Shown here one piece after another: positions 56,138 through 64,000 of a DNA stretch of 64,000 nucleotides. Numbering within the stretch: the first letter of the stretch is position 1; each line of letters begins with the position of its first letter. Below the pieces are notes generated by a model. That model had not been told where the DNA came from. It was given only the letters and a program-made list of their open reading frames with translations, and searched no databases. Made by a program: the position numbers and the translations under genes. The stretch lies in NCBI RefSeq assembly GCF_041346925.1, contig NZ_CP166840.1, forward strand, positions 248,001 through 312,000. Direction: 5' to 3'. The stretch is from Agaribacterium sp. ZY112 (GTDB taxonomy: Bacteria; Pseudomonadota; Gammaproteobacteria; Pseudomonadales; Cellvibrionaceae).

Positions 56138-57082
56138 TCAGCTTGGCAAAAACACAAAGGTATATTCAACCTTGGTGGTAATCACATCCTCTTCACCAAA
56201 GTTAACACGTTTAATTTGCGAGAGAATATCTTGCTCAAGACTGCTTAAGTCGAGCTCGCTTAATAGCAATGACAGCGAACTAATGACACCACTTGGCTCG
56301 ATCACTAACTGAAAGCGAAACTTACCAGCAAGATCTGGGTTTTCACTTAAAGCACGCTGATAGTGAGCATAAACTCGACTTTTAGCTGCCTCTAAAGCTC
56401 GACGCACACTTTCCATATCGCGCATGCCACTGCGAAGCTCGCCATAGTTATCACTCGAACTAACTAAACCCGAACTTAAATCCAAGCCATCCACCGAGGT
56501 CGCCTGATGAGAGCTAAGCTGAGCTGCGTTGTTACGCATGGTTTTTTCATCAATGATGACACCACCACTACGCTTAGTAACACTATCAGCCCCTAGGCGA
56601 GAGCTCGCACTTTGCGCTTTGGTGCCATTAACCGAGCTACTGACGTTTTTCTTACGCATTTTTTGCAGATCTACAGCTGAGCTCAATGAGGCCAGTGAAC
56701 TACTTAAGGTATCAAGCCCTTGAGATTCAATAACACTCGGCTTGTCTTGCTGTTTTTTACCCGGAGCGGCCTTACTGCGCGTTGCTAATTTTTGCACAGG
56801 TTTTTGCTTGGGCTGCTCTATTTCAGGCTCGGGCTCAGGTTCAGGTGTCGGAATCTCTTTCGGCTCCAGTATCAGTACCGTTTTCACCACGGTTTCTGTA
56901 GGTTCCGGCTCGGAAAAAATAGGCAGAAACTGAAAAACGGTAAAAACTAATACAACCGCTGCACAGGTACGCTGAATATTGCGTTTTAATTTACGCTCGC
57001 GTTCCTCGTCAGCTACCCAAGGTAGCTCAAGCTCCAGAGCCATTGGCTCATAAGGGCTTGCAGGCATAGGTATCGTACTCAT
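56138..57082 (-). CDS. AgmX/TonB-like energy transducer
   Basis: The 314-residue protein has a cytoplasmic start, one membrane helix (TCAAVVLVFTVFQFLPIF, about residues 34-51) and a Pro/Glu/Lys-rich periplasmic linker ([20 protein letters not shown]) as in TonB. Ser-rich segments and a C-terminal domain follow (VRRALEAAKSRVYAHYQRAL, GKFRFQLVIEPSGVISSLSL, LDLSSLEQDILSQIKRVNF) that resembles AgmX/PglI and TonB C-termini. It would couple proton-driven motion of the ExbB/ExbD motor to an outer membrane or envelope partner. It is the last gene of the operon and overlaps ExbD2 by one base. Confidence 0.85.
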   Translation of the reverse strand: MSTIPMPASPYEPMALELELPWVADEERERKLKRNIQRTCAAVVLVFTVFQFLPIFSEPEPTETVVKTVLILEPKEIPTPEPEPEPEIEQPKQKPVQKLATRSKAAPGKKQQDKPSVIESQGLDTLSSSLASLSSAVDLQKMRKKNVSSSVNGTKAQSASSRLGADSVTKRSGGVIIDEKTMRNNAAQLSSHQATSVDGLDLSSGLVSSSDNYGELRSGMRDMESVRRALEAAKSRVYAHYQRALSENPDLAGKFRFQLVIEPSGVISSLSLLLSELDLSSLEQDILSQIKRVNFGEEDVITTKVEYTFVFLPS

Positions 57083-57654
57083 TAGCCCTCTCCTCCCTTA
57101 TTAGGAACAAAATCCAAAGCCAAATCTGCACTCAAAGCCTCAGCAGCGGCAGGGCTTCCAAGAGGAATATCTTGAACTCGGTTCACGGCTAATGAAATAT
57201 TGCGGAAATTCTCAGTCTGACAGGTTTCCATCACAATTTTTAGTAGCTCATAATCAACATGTTTATCAGCTTGAATCGTGATCGCATGACCAATCTTCTC
57301 TTGCAGAGCCACCTCGTCTTCACCCATCACCAGCTTCTGCTCTTGCAGCACAGTAATTAAAGCCTCAATCGGCTTTTTCGGATCTTTGAGAATCTCGCTC
57401 ACTTCAGCTATTTCTGTTTTATCAAAGATCAAGTGATCTTCACTTACAAACAGCATTAAATCAGTGTGCGGGCTTTTACCTGCCGAAGAGTCAGGTAAAT
57501 CCACTACCTTCATCACTTCGATATTTTGTGTTTCGCCTGAATTCAGCATCAAGAAAAACACCAAAATAGTAAAGATATCCATCAAGGAAATAAGGCTAAG
57601 CTTGGCGACAAGCTCATCTTTACCGCGCCTCATTAATAAACTTTGACCGATCAT
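57082..57654 (-). CDS. ExbD/TolR-family protein (second copy)
   Basis: The 190-residue protein has one membrane helix (LISLMDIFTILVFFLML, with the conserved Asp of ExbD/TolR) and a periplasmic domain of about 150 residues with an insert of charged residues. It overlaps the first ExbD-like gene by four bases (ATGA type), a sign of translational coupling. ExbD-like subunits sit inside the pore of the ExbB ring and transduce proton flux. Having two different ExbD-like subunits in one operon is a feature of Agl/Gld-like motors. Confidence 0.87.
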   Translation of the reverse strand: MIGQSLLMRRGKDELVAKLSLISLMDIFTILVFFLMLNSGETQNIEVMKVVDLPDSSAGKSPHTDLMLFVSEDHLIFDKTEIAEVSEILKDPKKPIEALITVLQEQKLVMGEDEVALQEKIGHAITIQADKHVDYELLKIVMETCQTENFRNISLAVNRVQDIPLGSPAAAEALSADLALDFVPNKGGEG

Positions 57655-58148
57655 GTGGCATCTCCCAGTGATATTTCTGGAAACAGCTCAAGCTCGACCA
57701 ATGAGCTAACCACCACACTCTTAAAGCTGGTCACAGCGCCCATTACCTGCACAATATTTTGGTAATCGGTATCTTTAGCAAGCTTAATAACAATGTCGCG
57801 TTTATCTGGGTGCTCTTGCTTAATAGCCTGCATCACTAACGATAACTCGTCATAATCGTAACTAAGCTGCTCACCTTCCTGAATAGCACTGATCTGTTTG
57901 ATCAATCTTTTTTCCGGAAAGTACACATTAATACCCTCAGGCTGAACAACAACTTCAAGCTTACTTTGTGCCGTGGTGCTTTCGCTGTAGCCCCCAGTTA
58001 ACTCTGGTAGGCGCAACTCAAGTACTGTCACATTTGCAAAGCTCATACTCAATAGTAATACCGGCACTAACACAATCATCAGATTGAGAAAGGCGGTCAC
58101 ATCAAGCTCGGCGTCATCCTCGGCCCGGGCTGGTTTTTTTAAAGCCAT
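57651..58148 (-). CDS. ExbD/TolR-family protein (first copy)
   Basis: The 165-residue protein has the N-terminal ExbD membrane segment (DVTAFLNLMIVLVPVLLLSMSF, beginning with the conserved Asp) and a periplasmic ExbD-type domain with PDKRDIVIKLAKDTDYQNIVQVM. It follows the ExbB-like gene with a 14-base gap and precedes the second copy. Both ExbD-like proteins have divergent sequences, so they are not a recent duplication. Confidence 0.87.
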   Translation of the reverse strand: MALKKPARAEDDAELDVTAFLNLMIVLVPVLLLSMSFANVTVLELRLPELTGGYSESTTAQSKLEVVVQPEGINVYFPEKRLIKQISAIQEGEQLSYDYDELSLVMQAIKQEHPDKRDIVIKLAKDTDYQNIVQVMGAVTSFKSVVVSSLVELELFPEISLGDAT

Positions 58149-58162
58149 GGGAAGAGCCTCGC

Positions 58163-58921
58163 TTAAGCCATTACCGCATCGCTAGCCACATCGGCCGCAT
58201 CGCCACCACTATCACGTAACTTCTGTAAATCAGCAGGAATAGCTGTTTGTGGTTCTGCCGCAATACGCGGGCTATTACTTTGAATCATGCGATGCACAGT
58301 CATTAGATTTAAGAACTTAACCGCAGCCATTTCTAAACCGTTGGTGATTTTGGCTGTTTTGTTTTTAAGAATTGCATGCATCACCAACAGAGGGATCGCG
58401 GCAATCAAACCAAAGGCAGTGGTATTCATTGCAACTGAAATAGACTCAGAAAGAATGCGAGATTTCTCGGCAGGATCCGCACTAGCAACGGCAGTAAACG
58501 CACCAATAAGACCAATAATCGTTCCAAGTAGCCCCAGCAGTGTGGCCACATTAGCCAATACCGCAAGATAACCTGTGCGCTGCTCTAAACGAGGCAAGGT
58601 TTCTAATATGCCTTCACTCATTGAGTTTTCGATATCAGCACGCTGATCACTGACTTTCATCATATCTAAACCACAACCGATAATACGGCTAACTGGCGCC
58701 GTACTCTCACGCGAAAAGTGCAGCATTTTTTCAAGATCGGTGGTGCGTAATAGCGGTAACCACTCTTGAAAAGCTCGGGCGTTGCGGAATTTCTCTGCGC
58801 TTAAGAAAACCCAGCGCTCAATGCAGATGACTATACCGATAGCCAGCACTATGCCGATTGGGATAAGGAAAAAACCACCATCCTGGAAGAATTTTACGAT
58901 CATACTGTAAATGTCAGTCAT
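58163..58921 (-). CDS. ExbB/TolQ/MotA-family motor protein
   Basis: The 252-residue protein has three membrane helices: FFLIPIGIVLAIGIVICIE near the N-terminus, then GYLAVLANVATLLGLLGTIIGLIGAF and SVAMNTTAFGLIAAIPLLVMHAIL. The last two form the proton-pore helices of the ExbB/TolQ family, with the conserved ATLLGLLGTVxG and T-x-A-F-GL-IAIP signatures. It drives the energy-transduction unit formed with the two ExbD-like proteins. It is the first motor gene of the operon, 41 bases after a small exported protein. Confidence 0.92.
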   Translation of the reverse strand: MTDIYSMIVKFFQDGGFFLIPIGIVLAIGIVICIERWVFLSAEKFRNARAFQEWLPLLRTTDLEKMLHFSRESTAPVSRIIGCGLDMMKVSDQRADIENSMSEGILETLPRLEQRTGYLAVLANVATLLGLLGTIIGLIGAFTAVASADPAEKSRILSESISVAMNTTAFGLIAAIPLLVMHAILKNKTAKITNGLEMAAVKFLNLMTVHRMIQSNSPRIAAEPQTAIPADLQKLRDSGGDAADVASDAVMA

Positions 58922-58961
58922 GCTAAGGGCTCCTGGTGTAGTACACCTAAATCTACGCCGC

Positions 58962-59261
58962 TCAAGGTTGAGCGTTTGGGTTTTCTATATTCATTTGGTC
59001 GTAAATACGTATAGAACGCAGCATGATATCTCGATCTGCCTTGTTTAACGTATCGTCGTATTTTTCATCCATTTGCCACTGCAATTTATCGGGCGTTCCG
59101 ACTTCTTGCCATGGCACAAAATAACTTACGGCGGGCTGTTCCTTGTCGCCTGTTATCGTTGATTCGATTTTTAACAAATGTTCGGGCTCTTCGTCTGCGG
59201 CAAAGCTCACAACTGAAGAAAAAACCAGCAAAAAAGCTAAAAAACGTGCGGCTTTACTCAT
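58962..59261 (-). CDS. Small exported protein in the motor operon
   Basis: Translation from the ATG at 59261 (a GTG three bases earlier also fits) overlaps the end of the TPR lipoprotein gene. The product of about 99 residues has a signal peptide (MSKAARFLAFLLVFSSVVSFA) and a short charged mature part (LLKIESTITGDKEQPAV, then DKLQWQMDEKYDDTL). I do not recognise its family. Its place between the TPR lipoprotein and the ExbB-like gene suggests a subunit or adaptor of the motor complex. Confidence 0.8.
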   Translation of the reverse strand: MSKAARFLAFLLVFSSVVSFAADEEPEHLLKIESTITGDKEQPAVSYFVPWQEVGTPDKLQWQMDEKYDDTLNKADRDIMLRSIRIYDQMNIENPNAQP

Positions 59262-60003
59262 CACCTAACTCCACTTCGGGCGCCTGATCATCCCCCACCT
59301 GTAATTGCAAAGGCAAGCCTGTGCGCACCTGAATTTCTTCTAACCAGCGCTGTCCATTGGCATCTTTAGCGTCAGTCAAAAACTGATAGGCCTCATAGTG
59401 GCGTTGCGCACGAATAGGATGGTTCAGGTACAAGTCATAGACAATCGCCAAGTTAAGATGCGCCTCTGGGAAATCAGGCCAACTTTGTAAAGCTTCAACC
59501 AGGGTGTTTTGAGCCTCAAGGTACTCGCCCTGCTCGCGCTGAACCAAGGCCTGCTTAAGGTAGGCATTTACATTGTCTTGATTAACAATGATGGCTGTCG
59601 CATAGGCAGCCTCTGCCGCTTCTAGCTGCTTCTCCTCAAGCTCAATATCGCCAAGCAATACCCAAGGCCCACTCAACTTTTTGTAATTCACGGTTAAGCT
59701 TTGCGCCATGATTTTAGCTTGTGCGTAATTACCGGCACTATAAGCACGCTGGGCATCAATAAATTGAACGATTGCCTCTTTATCGATACGCCCTTTTTGG
59801 CCGCTATAAGGATTAGGCGCAGCCACATAAGGCACGGGCAAGCCGGTTTTATCCTTCTGTACAACAGGAATATAGTTTTCGCTGACCATTAACTCTGCTT
59901 TAGGCTCAGGGTCAAGCTGATCTTTTTGGGGCGTGCTGTTGCAACCAAGTAAAAAAACCACGGCTGCAACAATAAGCCAAGGCTTAGCGGATTTCTTCAC
60001 CAT
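59254..60003 (-). CDS. TPR-repeat lipoprotein in the motor operon
   Basis: The 249-residue protein has a signal with lipobox LLGC at about residue 21. After a linker, four to five TPR-like units follow (AQRAYSAGNYAQAKIMAQSL, LLGDIELEEKQLEAAEAAYA, ALVQREQGEYLEAQNTLVEA, LNLAIVYDLYLNHPIRAQRH). TPR arrays bind other proteins; in TonB-TPR or gliding-motor operons such lipoproteins are periplasmic scaffolds. It overlaps the upstream large TPR gene by 20 bases. Confidence 0.85.
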   Translation of the reverse strand: MVKKSAKPWLIVAAVVFLLGCNSTPQKDQLDPEPKAELMVSENYIPVVQKDKTGLPVPYVAAPNPYSGQKGRIDKEAIVQFIDAQRAYSAGNYAQAKIMAQSLTVNYKKLSGPWVLLGDIELEEKQLEAAEAAYATAIIVNQDNVNAYLKQALVQREQGEYLEAQNTLVEALQSWPDFPEAHLNLAIVYDLYLNHPIRAQRHYEAYQFLTDAKDANGQRWLEEIQVRTGLPLQLQVGDDQAPEVELGDE

Positions 60004-62824
60004 AATTACTCAAGCTTTCTTGTTTATTAAATCGTTCAGGGTTCAGCTGCTTTAATTGATCAAAGCTTTTCTGGATCCACGTGTTATACAAACCTTGCCA
60101 AGCGCGCTCAACATTCGCCATATGCAACTGTATGGCGACATCGACTAAAGGCTGACTCTGCTGCTGCAGTACATTATTATAAGTATCTAAATCCCCACCC
60201 TTTAAGGCTCTTGGTCTAGGACTTTGCTGTACCGAATCGGCTAAATCGGTATATAAACCCGCAATTTTGTAACCTGACTGAGTGACAAACTCAAGGAAGC
60301 CTAAGTCGGCACTCTGCTCGTAACGCGAGATCGCATCTCCCATCGCCTTTTGCTTAAGTGGCAAACTTTTCGCTAACGGCAGACGTAATTTTTTACGCTG
60401 GAATTCAGAAGCAAAATAATCACCATATTCCATATGGGCCCAAGCAGCTAACCAGCGGCTTCTCTCGGTACGCTGATCACCAGCTTTTTTGTCGCCATCA
60501 ATAATACGTCGCAACCAATATAACGATTTATTCTTATCGCCAACTTGGTCATAGATCGAGGCTAATTTGTAACGAGCCTCCATTCTTACATCAAAAGGAT
60601 CTTCGTAGTTGTATGCATAACGACGAAACTTAACAATGGCTGTCTCGTAATCTTTATTTGCCTCAAACATCTCTGCGGCACTAAATAAAGCCTCTCGCTG
60701 TACTTCGGGATCTTTATCGCGCTGATACAAAAACATATAGGCTTCTGAAGCTTCAGCCCATTGTTCATTTGAACGATAAGCAAAGGCAAGCTTGCGAGGG
60801 AATTCTGCCGCCAATTCATGCTTAGGGAAAAGCTGCTTAAGCTCTTGCAGCTCAACAATGGCTTTATCCCAGTATTTGTTTTCAAGCATCAAGGTTGCAG
60901 CATCATATTGCGCAATAACTCGCACTGGAGAATTGGGCGTCCAAGCTTTAATTTTTAACAATTCAGCAATGGCTTCGTCTGCACGTTCTTCGTTTAAACG
61001 AGTTTCTGATAATTTATATGTGGTTGACGCTAAGCGTTCAGAAATAGCTTTGTATTCGTCACTTTCGGAATCAACAAAGGTTCTCTGCTCATAATAAAAA
61101 TGCTGAGCACGCTCATAGTTTTCTAACTTAAAGTAAGAGTGCGCAACAATACCTAGAGCAGTTTTGCTCAGTTCAGGATCCAATTGCTCGTTACCATCCA
61201 ATAAATTCAAACCAATATCGATGGCACGCTGATACTGATCTAAACCAAATAGATATTCTGCAGCATTGGTTAATACCCCAGGCGAACGCTCATCACTGTG
61301 ATAAACCTCAGCAAAGTGCAACATAGAATCAACAGCACTCGCCTGCCATTGCTTTTTCTCTTCACTGTTATCGCTCAAACTTTCTACATACTTTTGGTAA
61401 GCGATGATGGCGGCATAACCAGCATCAGCTGCATGTTGTTTTGCACTTGATCCTTTAGGGTTATAAGCAACATGTTCATAACCTTTAGCGGCTAAGTCAT
61501 AACGACCCGCAACAAACCACGCCTCTGCCTGCAAGAAGATAACCTCATCGATACGTTCATCATCGGGAAAGGTTTCGATGTATTGGCCATAAAACGTGGC
61601 GGCCAAAGTGAAGCTAGATTTTTCTTTCTCCGAGCTTTCTGAAATTTTGTCTACATCCAGATCTTTCTGCTGCTTAAGCTCTTCAACAGCTTTACCCGCC
61701 GCAAGGCCTTGCGCATAGTTGTGGCGAGCTAGTTCGTCCAAATAGATCTTAAGTGATGCCAAGGTCGAATCAATGGCGCCATGCTCTTTATAATATTCAG
61801 AATAAATACCAAAACGATTAATGAAATTATACTTCTCATCTAAGGCGCGCTTAGGGAAACCACCATCGACATAGGTAGTAATTATTTTCTCATGGAAAGC
61901 AGGGGCTCGCTTACTGTTTGCATTATTATCCAAGAAGGCACGATAACTGTGAGCAGCTTGCTCATACAATTCTTTGTCAAAATAAAATTGGCCAAGCTTT
62001 TCATAAACTAGCCAGACGTAAACTTTTTGATCCAACTGATCCAAGCTGGCGATGGCATCGGCACCGCCAATTTTATCCAACGCTAGACTTAAAGAATGAA
62101 TGGCATCTTCGGCAACAGCCGCTTGCTTTTTATCAAGTTGATCCGTGCCTTCATTGGCGCCAAGCAGGCTATCAAGCACAAAGGCAAAACTGCGAGCAGA
62201 AGCGCGGAACTGCGAGCGTTTATACTGGGACCAACCAAGCATATAGTGGGCGTTAAGCGTAATGCTGCCACCGCCTATCTCTGTTACCGATTGATAAGCT
62301 TTTTCGGCGTCACTATAGCGCTCATGACTAAAATAAATATCACCTAGCCTAAAGTACGCTTCAGCATTATTAGCATAAGTAGGATGGCGGCTCACCAGTT
62401 GCTCAAGCATGGCCTGAGCCTCATCTTGCTGCCCCTCCATATCATAAGCTTTAGCTAACTGATATAAGACCTCTGCATTATCGGGGCTATTTGGATAGCG
62501 CTCTAAAATATTACGATAGGCTTTAATTGCATCAACGTAATAGCTCGCATCTTGTGTGTTTTCGGCCTGATCTTGAGCACCTTCAAGCATATACACATCG
62601 GCAATACGACGTTCAATATTCTCTTTTAGCTTCTCATCCTCAAAAACATCCAATAATTCTTTGTACTCTTCTCGAACTTGTTCGTGACTTAAAGCCTCAA
62701 ATTCGATTTCCTGTTCTTCCTCAGGCTCGTATTCAAGCTGCCCTAAGGTTTTTGTATTACCACCACAAGCACTTAACCCTAAGGCCATGATGCTTATGTA
62801 GAGCAAACGGTATTTACTCATCAT
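59984..62824 (-). CDS. Large TPR-repeat lipoprotein in the motor operon
   Basis: The 946-residue protein has lipobox LSAC at about residue 20 and is made of many TPR/SEL1-like units across its whole length (for example AYRNILERYPNSPDNAEVLY, YFRLGDIYFSHERYSDAEKA, AVSAAEMFEANKDYETAIVK). It is very rich in Tyr, Asp and Glu. The gene overlaps the next upstream one by four bases (ATGA) and the downstream TPR lipoprotein by 20 bases. It is likely a periplasmic or outer-membrane-facing scaffold for the motor complex. Other TPR envelope complexes (BamD-like) are possible relatives. Confidence 0.87.
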   Translation of the reverse strand: MMSKYRLLYISIMALGLSACGGNTKTLGQLEYEPEEEQEIEFEALSHEQVREEYKELLDVFEDEKLKENIERRIADVYMLEGAQDQAENTQDASYYVDAIKAYRNILERYPNSPDNAEVLYQLAKAYDMEGQQDEAQAMLEQLVSRHPTYANNAEAYFRLGDIYFSHERYSDAEKAYQSVTEIGGGSITLNAHYMLGWSQYKRSQFRASARSFAFVLDSLLGANEGTDQLDKKQAAVAEDAIHSLSLALDKIGGADAIASLDQLDQKVYVWLVYEKLGQFYFDKELYEQAAHSYRAFLDNNANSKRAPAFHEKIITTYVDGGFPKRALDEKYNFINRFGIYSEYYKEHGAIDSTLASLKIYLDELARHNYAQGLAAGKAVEELKQQKDLDVDKISESSEKEKSSFTLAATFYGQYIETFPDDERIDEVIFLQAEAWFVAGRYDLAAKGYEHVAYNPKGSSAKQHAADAGYAAIIAYQKYVESLSDNSEEKKQWQASAVDSMLHFAEVYHSDERSPGVLTNAAEYLFGLDQYQRAIDIGLNLLDGNEQLDPELSKTALGIVAHSYFKLENYERAQHFYYEQRTFVDSESDEYKAISERLASTTYKLSETRLNEERADEAIAELLKIKAWTPNSPVRVIAQYDAATLMLENKYWDKAIVELQELKQLFPKHELAAEFPRKLAFAYRSNEQWAEASEAYMFLYQRDKDPEVQREALFSAAEMFEANKDYETAIVKFRRYAYNYEDPFDVRMEARYKLASIYDQVGDKNKSLYWLRRIIDGDKKAGDQRTERSRWLAAWAHMEYGDYFASEFQRKKLRLPLAKSLPLKQKAMGDAISRYEQSADLGFLEFVTQSGYKIAGLYTDLADSVQQSPRPRALKGGDLDTYNNVLQQQSQPLVDVAIQLHMANVERAWQGLYNTWIQKSFDQLKQLNPERFNKQESLSNYGEEIR

Positions 62825-64000
62825 TGTTTTCCTACTTCACTTGCTTGCTGCTTTACACGTTTTTTAGCTTTATTAAGATCTTGCAAAGTGGCGTCATAAA
62901 GACGGGCTTTTGCTAACCGAGCCTGAGCCTGATAATAAGTCATGCGCGAACGGTGGCGACTTAATTCATGTTTAACCTGTGCACGAACAATAACTTCAAG
63001 ACGCTCGACCAGCTCATTAGTGACTGCTAGCTTTTCACGTATCTGTTGCTGTTTTATTTTGATTTCAGGAGCCAAATGCGACGGAGGCCTATAGGGCTCT
63101 TCAATTTCTTTAACAAGCCTTATTCTCTCATTTACTTTCTCTAACTCTGTTCGCGTTGCCCCCAGCAGGGCTTCAAAACGATCTTGCTCGTCTTGTTCAA
63201 GCGACAACAACAATAAACGCTGTTCTTTTTCCAAGCGAGCCAATTGCTTTGCAAGCTTGTCTCTATCATTAATATGCTCTCGCGTCTTAGCATCAAAATC
63301 TTTCTTTTTAGATTCCTCTAAAATAAGAAGGTGCTGCTCTTCTTGCAAAGACCAATATTCAAGGTTTTCTTGCACTGAATATAGATCCCCAAGTTCTCTC
63401 AATACTTCGTTAAAATTATTAGCCGCTAATAGGTCAATTAGAAAAGGAGTAAGTTTTCTATAATCAACCTCTGGGCGTTCTCCATACCAGTCTGTTTCTC
63501 TAACAATATTATTTAAGTTAGCGATAAACTCTTTGGGAACATCCTTCATATTAATAATGCGTTCTGCCTCATCAAGCATTAACAAGCCTGAGGCGAATTC
63601 TTTTTCAGCAACAATATTTTGCTTTAAGGCTTTACGTGGCAACTGGTCTTGCTCATAAAGATGAGCCAACAATACTTTCGACTCTTGCACTTCAGGCAAA
63701 GCAATTGAACGACTATCTAATATTTGCAAGGCGGGTATAGCTGCCTTGTATTGCTTAAGTTTAATAGCCGTCCATGCATATGAGAGCAGAGCGCGATTAC
63801 TGTATAAGCCCGTTGTTCTAACTGAACTTAATTGACGCCACGCCTCAGCAAGATCTCCTTGCTGGCTCGCAACAATAGAAAGGCCATGCTTAGCACGATC
63901 AGCAAGTACCTCATACTCTTCACCTAAATAAGCGTAAGTTTGAACCTCGGCCATAAGTGATCGAGCATCCTCAACACGCCCTTCATCAAGCGCAGTGACA
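62821..64000 (-). CDS. Helical/TPR-like protein in the motor operon, 5' partial
   Basis: Only the C-terminal part is in the window: the frame is open past 63954 to the edge with no stop, so the start lies beyond 64000. The visible part (about 390 residues) starts with TPR-like repeats (LSIVASQQGDLAEAWRQLSS, ALLSYAWTAIKLKQYKAAIP). A long coiled-coil-like charged segment follows (KKKDFDAKTREHINDRDKLAKQ, about residues 220-340 of the visible part) and the end is basic. It shares a four-base overlap with the large TPR gene, so it is the first gene of the operon seen here. Function is unknown; a structural role in the motor complex is likely. Confidence 0.75.
   Translation of the reverse strand, partial: VTALDEGRVEDARSLMAEVQTYAYLGEEYEVLADRAKHGLSIVASQQGDLAEAWRQLSSVRTTGLYSNRALLSYAWTAIKLKQYKAAIPALQILDSRSIALPEVQESKVLLAHLYEQDQLPRKALKQNIVAEKEFASGLLMLDEAERIINMKDVPKEFIANLNNIVRETDWYGERPEVDYRKLTPFLIDLLAANNFNEVLRELGDLYSVQENLEYWSLQEEQHLLILEESKKKDFDAKTREHINDRDKLAKQLARLEKEQRLLLLSLEQDEQDRFEALLGATRTELEKVNERIRLVKEIEEPYRPPSHLAPEIKIKQQQIREKLAVTNELVERLEVIVRAQVKHELSRHRSRMTYYQAQARLAKARLYDATLQDLNKAKKRVKQQASEVGKQ

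Overview
The window looks like chromosome from a moderately AT-rich, polysaccharide-degrading marine gammaproteobacterium, probably near the Cellvibrionaceae (Saccharophagus/Teredinibacter-like). Three things suggest this: Ser-Pro linkers in secreted proteins, a CBM2-linker-GH5 cellulase with a CBM13 (ricin-type) protein nearby, and a gene order from rlmE to pnp that is essentially that of E. coli. The taxonomic placement is inference; no rRNA is present.

Layout. (1) 1-4.1 kb: the end of a secreted CBM13 protein, an unknown membrane-anchored helical-repeat protein, and thiG-thiH on the minus strand. (2) 4.2-10.4 kb, plus strand: a sigma70 promoter overlapped by a strong Fur-box match, then a possibly broken small membrane gene, a flavodoxin, an unknown protein, an OmpR-type regulator, a histidine kinase, a TonB-dependent receptor behind a 15-bp-arm palindrome, and a PepSY-type membrane protein. 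This reads as an iron-related uptake and signalling locus. (3) 10.4-13.2 kb: a GH5 cellulase and a lone flagellin. (4) 13.4-20.6 kb: an array of eleven divergent small secreted proteins of one apparent family (about 105-125 aa), with a secreted alpha/beta hydrolase and a lipoprotein among them. (5) 20.6-21.9 kb: a REP-associated (HUH, Y1) transposase bounded by imperfect inverted repeats. (6) 21.9-28.9 kb: a contact-dependent-inhibition-like locus made of two overlapping large exported proteins, a C-terminal toxin-like domain and a small immunity-like gene, with no TpsB transporter in the window. (7) 28.9-30.4 kb: a small secreted peptide ORF with an in-frame stop, and a MipA/OmpV-type outer membrane protein.

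(8) 30.5-46.5 kb: a minus-strand core of conserved genes, read as rlmE, ftsH, folP, glmM, tpiA, secG, tRNA-Leu(GAG), tRNA-fMet, rimP, nusA, infB, rbfA, truB, rpsO, pnp. The two tRNA genes and several terminators punctuate it. It covers rRNA methylation, membrane proteolysis, folate and cell-wall precursor synthesis, secretion, transcription elongation, translation initiation and mRNA turnover. (9) 46.6-52 kb: yhbY, a second two-component system with an unusual His/Pro/Lys-rich sensor region followed by a lipoprotein, an MscS-type channel and a cyclic-nucleotide-binding protein. (10) 52.2-55.9 kb: a 1220-aa lipoprotein with a TolB-like N-terminus, 22 copies of an 18-bp linker repeat, three Ig/PKD-like domains and a fibro-slime (PA14-like) C-terminus. 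(11) 56.1-64 kb: an operon for an ExbB/ExbD-type motor with an AgmX/TonB-like transducer and three TPR-type partner proteins, the first of which runs off the end of the window.

The most likely places for undescribed biology are the small secreted protein array, the split CDI-like pair, the Fur/two-component/flavodoxin/TonB locus and the motor-TPR operon.
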